Source: an uncultured Acetatifactor sp.
GTDB taxonomy: Bacteria > Bacillota > Clostridia > Lachnospirales > Lachnospiraceae
NCBI GenBank assembly: GCA_934433135.1
Contig: CAKRZO010000012.1
Span: forward strand, 37,900 to 101,899
Length of the DNA: 64,000 bases
Reading direction: 5' to 3'
In this document: positions 59,086 to 64,000 of the stretch, piece after piece
Layout of the letters: each line of letters begins with the position of its first letter
Position numbering within the stretch: position 1 is the first letter of the stretch
Program-made: the position numbers and the translations under genes
The notes under the pieces: model-generated
The model's database searches: none
Told to the model about the DNA's origin: nothing
What the model saw: only the letters and a program-made list of their open reading frames with translations

Positions 59086-59115
59086 TTGACACGGGCTTTT
59101 TTAACATCCTATAAT
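59086..59115 (+). promoter_or_regulatory. Sigma-A promoter of the RND transporter
   Basis: TTGACA, 18 bases, then TATAAT, 83 bases before the start. Confidence 0.8.
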
Positions 59116-59198
59116 AGAACAGTGTGAAAAAATGCATTAGCAGCTGCTTTGTAGCGGAGCAATTCGTGATATGACAGAAAAAGGAGCCGAAATAAAGA

Positions 59199-62100
59199 AT
59201 GATTGGAAAGTTTAGTGTCAAAAAGCCGTATACTGTCCTGGTGGGGGTGATTCTCGCACTTGTTCTGGGAGTAGTATCTTTTACCAAAATGTCAACGGAT
59301 CTGTTGCCGAATATCAGTTTATCCTATGCGGTTGTCATGACAACGTATCCCGGTGCAAGTCCCGAAGAAGTGGAGACAGCGGTAACCAAACCGGTGGAAT
59401 CCGCTATGGCACTGATCAGTAATATTGAAAGCATACAATCCATATCGGCGGAAAATTATTCCATGGTCATTCTGGAGTTTAATCAGTCCGCCAACATGGA
59501 CTCTGTTTCTTTGGAAATCCGGGAAAGTCTGGATCAGATTACACCATACTGGAATGATTCCATAGGCAATCCCGTGATTATGAAGCTGAACCCGGATATG
59601 CTGCCGGTTATGGTAGCTGCGGTAGGCGTGGAAAATATGGATCACGGACAGATCAGTGAGTATGCGAAAGACGAGATTGTTCCGGCCCTGGAGAATCTGG
59701 AAGGAGTGGCGAGTGTAAACGCTTCCGGACTTTTGGAGGAAAGCGTTCAGGTCGTGATTCGGCAGGAGAAGATTGACGAAGTCAATGAAAAGATTTTTGC
59801 AGCAATCGATGCCGGAATGGAAGATGCCTGGGACGAACTGGAGAAAGGAAGAGAGCAGTTAGCCGCTTCCCAGAAGGAGATAGCGGGCGGACAGAAGCAG
59901 TTAACCGGCGGTCAGGAACAGATCAATCAGGGAAAAGAGCAGCTGGAAACAGGCAAGACACAGTTAAAAGAGCAGCAAAGAACCTCGAATGAGACACTGG
60001 CGCAGACGAAAGAGCAGCTTTTGACAGCCAAATCGAATCTGGAGACCACAAAGCTGAATCTGACCACCAATCTGTCTACAGCGAAGACACTGAATGTGAC
60101 CCTGGAAGAGATCAATACGCTTCTTGCCATGGCATCGTCCTACCGGGAAATCTGTGACGCTTTGCAGAACACGGTGTCCGGAGGGGATGCACAGGACAAT
60201 GAGACTTATTATGCGCAGATTCGTGAACTGAAAAAGAGTTTTGAACAAAGCACGATTCTGCAGCAGATCCTTGCTTCCGATCAAATTCCGGAAGAAAATC
60301 GTACACAGCTTCAGGAGAAAATAGAAGAATTAAAGGCACTGGACTGGACGGACAGCGGTCAGTTCGACACTGTACAGACGGATCTGGATGAATTGACCCT
60401 GCAGTTGGCGGCACCGCTTCTGATTCAGAAGCTTAAAATGATGGATGTACTGAACGGACTGACCAACAGCCTCGGTCTGGAAGCCTATGAAGCATTGGTG
60501 ACGGAATCCGTAAAGACCATAGATCAGAATCTGGCAGCCGTTAATAACGGCCTGGTAGAAGTGGAAAAAGGACAGGTGACTGCCGCCATTGAGTTTGCCA
60601 ATGCCAATTCGTCCCTGTTATTAGGAGAATATCAGCTGGGGATGTCGCAGTCGCAGCTAGACAGCGCCCGAAAGGAACTTGAGAGCGGAGAGACAAAGCT
60701 TTCTGAAGCACAGCAGCAGATCGATGACGGAGAAAAACAGTTAGAAGAAGCACAGCAGAAGGCCTATGATCAGGCGGATATGAACAAGCTGTTGACAGCA
60801 GACATGATAAAAGGGATTCTGACTGCCCAGAACTTTTCCATGCCGGCCGGATACATCACAGAGGACGGAGTAGATTACCTGGTTCGGATCGGAGATAAGC
60901 CCCAGTCGCTGGAAGAGCTGCAGGAGCTTCCCTTGCTGGATATGCATATGGACGGCGTTCCGGTGATTAAGCTTAAGGATGTAGCGGACGTTTTCTATGC
61001 AGATAATTCGGAAGAGATCTATACCAATGTCAACGGGAGTGCCGGTGTGATACTTACCATGCAGAAGCAGACCGGTTATTCCACGGCGGATGTTTCAAAC
61101 CGGATTAAAGAGCGTTTTACGGAATTGATGGATAAGAACCTGGATCTGAAACTGATTACCTTGATGGATCAGGGAATTTACATTGATCTGGTAAAAGATT
61201 CTATTTTCAGCAATATGATCGTAGGAGGAATTCTGGCGGTTTTGATTCTGCTGTTATTCCTTAAGGATCTGCGGCCGACCCTGGTGGTGGCGGTTTCCAT
61301 TCCGGTCAGTGTTGTGACAGCTGTTGTCTGCATGTACTTCAGCGGCGTTACCTTAAACGTGATTTCCCTGTCGGGACTGGCGTTGGGAATCGGAATGTTA
61401 GTGGATAACTCCATTGTGGTAATTGAAAATATCTACAGACTTCGAAATGAAGGCTGCAGCGCTGCGGAAGCTGCCATAAAAGGGACGAAAGAAGTCACAG
61501 GGGCAATTGCGGCATCTACGCTGACGACGATCTGCGTTTTTCTGCCGATTGTCTTTACGGAAGGTCTGACCAGACAGCTGTTTGTGGATATGGGGCTTAC
61601 GATTGCCTATTCTCTGCTTGCCAGCCTTTTGATCGCACTGACGGTTGTGCCTGCTATGTCTTCGAAAATCCTGGTTAAGACCATGCCGAAAAAGGAAGGA
61701 AAGGCATACCGTCTGCTGACCAAAGGATATGAGGCTGTTTTAAAAGGAGCGTTGAAAGGAAAACCGTTGGTATTTTTGCTGGTGATTCTTTTCTTTGTGC
61801 TGAGCTTTTACGGAGCTTTGCAGAACGGTACCGCTTTTATGGCGGATATGGATTCCACACAGATGACAGTGACTGTGTCTTTGGATGACAATGTAGCGCT
61901 GACGGATACGGCAGAGGTAACGGATCAGGTGATTGAGCGAATCCTGGAAGTAGACGAAATTCAGGATGTGGGAGCAATGGCAGGCTCTTCGGGTCTCGGA
62001 AGCATGAGCATGGGATCCGATGGAGCAGATAACCGCGCTACGATATATGTGACCACGATAGAAGATAAGACCCTCTCCAATGAGGAGATTGCCGACCGGA

Positions 62101-63308
62101 TTATGGACGCAACACAGGATCTGGATGCACAGATTCAGGTTACCACTTCGAATATGGATATGTCGGCACTGGGCGGCAGCGGGATTTCCATCCAGGTACG
62201 GGGAAGAGATCTGGATATGCTGCGAAAGATCGCCTCACAGGTTGCCGATATCGTGAAGGATGTGGAAGGAACAGAAGATGTTTCCGATGGATTGGAGAAA
62301 GTGCAAAAAGAGATCCGGATCGTTGTAGATAAAGAAAAGGCGGCCGGATACGGGCTTACCACGGCACAGCTCTATACACAGCTGTATCAGAAGCTGGCAG
62401 CGGCGACCTCTTCGAATGTTTTGGTCACGGCGGATAAGGATTATGATATTTATGTAAGCAGCGATAAGGATACGCAGCTTACGACAGAGCAGTTGAAAAC
62501 GCTTGCGATCAACGGAACGGATGATAAAGGAAAGCAGGTGGAAGTTCCGTTAGGAGAGTTGGTTTCCTTTGAAGATGCAGAGACCTTAAGCAGGATCCTC
62601 CGGGCGGATCAGAACCGTTATGTGACGGTATCCGCTTCCATTAAGGATGGTTATAATATCGGGCTGGTGTCCAATGATCTGGAGAAAAAACTGGACGGAT
62701 ATGAGCTTCCTGACGGCTATAAGCTGGTATTTTCCGGCGAAAACGAGAACATTCAGGAAGCAATCGGGCAGGTGCTTTTAATGCTGGTTCTGGCGCTGAT
62801 TTTCATATACCTGATTATGGTAGCTCAATTCCAGTCCCTGCGCTCTCCGTTTATTATCATGTTTACGATTCCGCTGGCATTTACGGGAGGATTCCTGGGA
62901 CTGATTCTTACCGGCAGTGAGATCAGCGTCATTGCCCTGATTGGCTTTGTCATGCTTTCCGGTATTATTGTCAATAACGGTATTGTACTGATTGACTGTA
63001 TCAACCAGCTTGTAGAGCAGGGGATGGAAAAAAGGGAAGCTATTTATACGGCAGGCAGAACCAGGCTGCGTCCGGTTCTGATGACGGCTTTGACGACGAT
63101 TTTGGGGCTTTCTGCCATGGTATTCAGTAAGGATATGGGATCGGAAATGGCACGTCCCATGGCGGTGGTAACCATCGGCGGACTGCTTTACGGAACCCTT
63201 CTTACACTGATTGTCGTTCCCTGTATTTATGATCTTTTTACAAAAAGCCGCATGCAGGATAAAAGAAGGAACAGACAGATTTCACGCAGGAATGAAAGCA
63301 GTTTGTAA
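59199..63308 (+). CDS. RND-family transporter with coiled-coil insertion in the first outer loop
   Basis: This 1369-aa protein resembles AcrB-type permeases: an N-terminal membrane segment, the YPGASPEEVE porter start, and VVIRQEK closing the first porter block. Then comes an insertion of about 320 residues (about 205-525) dominated by Gln/Glu/Lys coiled coil with repeats of GGQKQLTGGQEQINQGKEQL type, before the porter resumes. The GLALGIGMLVDNSIVVIENI segment carries the proton-relay Asp pattern of membrane segment 4, and the second half repeats the layout (LSGIIVNNGIVLID). In Gram-positives there is no outer membrane; such proteins export lipids, sterols or wall components. The coiled coil could span the wall. 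The substrate is unknown. Confidence 0.88.
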   Translation: MIGKFSVKKPYTVLVGVILALVLGVVSFTKMSTDLLPNISLSYAVVMTTYPGASPEEVETAVTKPVESAMALISNIESIQSISAENYSMVILEFNQSANMDSVSLEIRESLDQITPYWNDSIGNPVIMKLNPDMLPVMVAAVGVENMDHGQISEYAKDEIVPALENLEGVASVNASGLLEESVQVVIRQEKIDEVNEKIFAAIDAGMEDAWDELEKGREQLAASQKEIAGGQKQLTGGQEQINQGKEQLETGKTQLKEQQRTSNETLAQTKEQLLTAKSNLETTKLNLTTNLSTAKTLNVTLEEINTLLAMASSYREICDALQNTVSGGDAQDNETYYAQIRELKKSFEQSTILQQILASDQIPEENRTQLQEKIEELKALDWTDSGQFDTVQTDLDELTLQLAAPLLIQKLKMMDVLNGLTNSLGLEAYEALVTESVKTIDQNLAAVNNGLVEVEKGQVTAAIEFANANSSLLLGEYQLGMSQSQLDSARKELESGETKLSEAQQQIDDGEKQLEEAQQKAYDQADMNKLLTADMIKGILTAQNFSMPAGYITEDGVDYLVRIGDKPQSLEELQELPLLDMHMDGVPVIKLKDVADVFYADNSEEIYTNVNGSAGVILTMQKQTGYSTADVSNRIKERFTELMDKNLDLKLITLMDQGIYIDLVKDSIFSNMIVGGILAVLILLLFLKDLRPTLVVAVSIPVSVVTAVVCMYFSGVTLNVISLSGLALGIGMLVDNSIVVIENIYRLRNEGCSAAEAAIKGTKEVTGAIAASTLTTICVFLPIVFTEGLTRQLFVDMGLTIAYSLLASLLIALTVVPAMSSKILVKTMPKKEGKAYRLLTKGYEAVLKGALKGKPLVFLLVILFFVLSFYGALQNGTAFMADMDSTQMTVTVSLDDNVALTDTAEVTDQVIERILEVDEIQDVGAMAGSSGLGSMSMGSDGADNRATIYVTTIEDKTLSNEEIADRIMDATQDLDAQIQVTTSNMDMSALGGSGISIQVRGRDLDMLRKIASQVADIVKDVEGTEDVSDGLEKVQKEIRIVVDKEKAAGYGLTTAQLYTQLYQKLAAATSSNVLVTADKDYDIYVSSDKDTQLTTEQLKTLAINGTDDKGKQVEVPLGELVSFEDAETLSRILRADQNRYVTVSASIKDGYNIGLVSNDLEKKLDGYELPDGYKLVFSGENENIQEAIGQVLLMLVLALIFIYLIMVAQFQSLRSPFIIMFTIPLAFTGGFLGLILTGSEISVIALIGFVMLSGIIVNNGIVLIDCINQLVEQGMEKREAIYTAGRTRLRPVLMTALTTILGLSAMVFSKDMGSEMARPMAVVTIGGLLYGTLLTLIVVPCIYDLFTKSRMQDKRRNRQISRRNESSL

Positions 63309-63412
63309 GAAAGCCCGGATGAACGGTACGAGGTATAACGGTGCGAGGTATAACGGTACGAGGTATAGAAACAATCGGAAAGTATGCAACAGAAGAGGGA
63401 GAGGGTAAAACA

Positions 63413-63700
63413 ATGCAGCCGATGTATACGAAATTAAAAGTGAATAATGAAATGGAACTGTGTGAGGTGGAAGATCCGGAGTGCAGAGCGTTGATTGAAA
63501 GGGCTCTGCTTAAGGAGCGGATCTCCTATTATATCTACTGGACGAAAGCTTCCCTCCTGCGCCGCAGGAAAGAGGCCTGTGTCTTCTGTATCCATAATGC
63601 GTCCATAGACAGGGCGGAGGAGATTGTGGAAGCGATCTGTGCCGAACACGGGTACAAAGTGCGGTTTATCTTAAAAAGAGCGCACAATGATTATTTGTGA
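63413..63700 (+). CDS. Small protein of unknown function
   Basis: This 95-aa protein has an N-terminal beta-like part with VEDPECRALIERALLKERISYYI, a basic middle (SLLRRRKEACVFCIHNASIDRAEEIVEAI) and a C-terminal EHGYKVRFILKRAHNDYL. It resembles small conserved Clostridia proteins of the DUF2007-like type, but I cannot assign it with confidence. The ATG at 63413 has AGAGGGAGAGG upstream; the upstream open frame is a short ACGAGGTATA-type triplet repeat. It follows the RND transporter by 105 bases and ends at a terminator. Confidence 0.65.
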   Translation: MQPMYTKLKVNNEMELCEVEDPECRALIERALLKERISYYIYWTKASLLRRRKEACVFCIHNASIDRAEEIVEAICAEHGYKVRFILKRAHNDYL

Positions 63701-63702
63701 AA

Positions 63703-63738
63703 AAGCAGTAAGGGCGAAGCACCCTTACTGCTTTTTAT
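63703..63738 (+). terminator. Intrinsic terminator
   Basis: AAAGCAGTAAGGG, CGAAGCA, CCCTTACTGCTTT and a T-run form a perfect stem. It ends the RND/small-protein unit and faces the tRNA-Thr genes. Confidence 0.9.
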
Positions 63739-63739
63739 A

Positions 63740-63812
63740 AGCTGCTGACGGGAATCGGACCCGTGACCTCCGCACTACCAATGCGACGCTCTACCGACTG
63801 AGCCACAGCAGC
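63740..63812 (-). tRNA. tRNA-Thr (GGT), copy 1
   Basis: The 73-base cloverleaf on the minus strand has acceptor GCTGCTG with CAGCAGC, anticodon loop TTGGTAG and T loop TCCGATT. No encoded CCA. Confidence 0.92.
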
Positions 63813-63924
63813 AATCTGTTATGACATACGATGCTTTTACCTTCTGCCTGACTGCCGTCTCCTGCGATCCGAACAAAGATTCAGGTATTCCATCATCGGA
63901 CAGGCAACGGAAAAGTTCATATGA

Positions 63925-63997
63925 AGCTGCTGACGGGAATCGGACCCGTGACCTCCGCACTACCAATGCGACGCTCTACCGACTGAGCCACAGCAGC
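63925..63997 (-). tRNA. tRNA-Thr (GGT), copy 2
   Basis: It is identical in sequence to copy 1 and 112 bases away on the same strand; the array may continue beyond the window. Confidence 0.92.
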
Positions 63998-64000
63998 AAT

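Overview
The window reads as chromosome from a spore-forming anaerobic Firmicute, most likely a gut Lachnospiraceae. The reasons are an alpha/beta small acid-soluble spore protein, SigH, a Cys T-box leader, consensus sigma-A promoters (TTGACA-17-TATAAT) before many genes, strong AGGAGG ribosome sites, one-chain PurL, and the order ispF-cysE-cysS-mrnC-rlmB-sigH. No rRNA, CRISPR array or complete insertion sequence was found. There are five tRNA genes: Trp, Val, elongator Met and two Thr.

Region 1 (1-10774) is accessory and the best candidate for an unusual system. A promoter at 4497-4524 drives a leftward operon of a long PqqD-like protein, a 124-aa putative RiPP precursor and a radical SAM/SPASM enzyme, with a hairpin attenuator between precursor and enzyme. 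Around it lie a second PqqD-like gene joined to a secreted surface protein, an HPr-kinase-like kinase, an ABC exporter, an S24/S26 serine peptidase and a nucleotidyltransferase-like protein. A tyrosine recombinase broken by an internal deletion sits in the middle.

Region 2 (11150-18148) is a polysaccharide-control and cell-wall block: a CpsB/YwqE-type phosphatase, a membrane-anchored Ig-like protein, two Wzz/BY-kinase fusions in tandem (one ending in a Gly-Tyr repeat), a tiny SPKTG sortase substrate, a class B sortase and an LCP ligase. No glycosyltransferase is present.

Region 3 (18298-28596) holds the spore protein gene and then a same-strand run: lipoprotein solute-binding protein, fused permease-ATPase, secreted FG-GAP-like protein, response regulator, histidine kinase, anchored unknown protein and polysaccharide deacetylase. 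tRNA-Trp and a HipA-like kinase follow.

Region 4 (29097-44835) is metabolic: purL, an AlaX-like editing protein, carA-carB, a superoxide dismutase, a lipoprotein, queH, mntP and argS. Region 5 (45050-50976) carries two tandem receptor-type Ser/Thr kinases with near-identical kinase domains and diverged extracellular domains resembling Bmp/PnrA solute-binding proteins. Region 6 (51270-63997) has tRNAs, a DEAD-box helicase, ispF, the T-box cysE-cysS unit, mrnC, rlmB, sigH, a large RND transporter with a coiled-coil insert, and two tRNA-Thr copies.

The intergenic spaces carry at least two families of small palindromic repeats. Family 1 has four copies with nested hairpins. Family 2 has about eight full or partial copies with GTAACAGTTCAGAC-type terminal inverted repeats.
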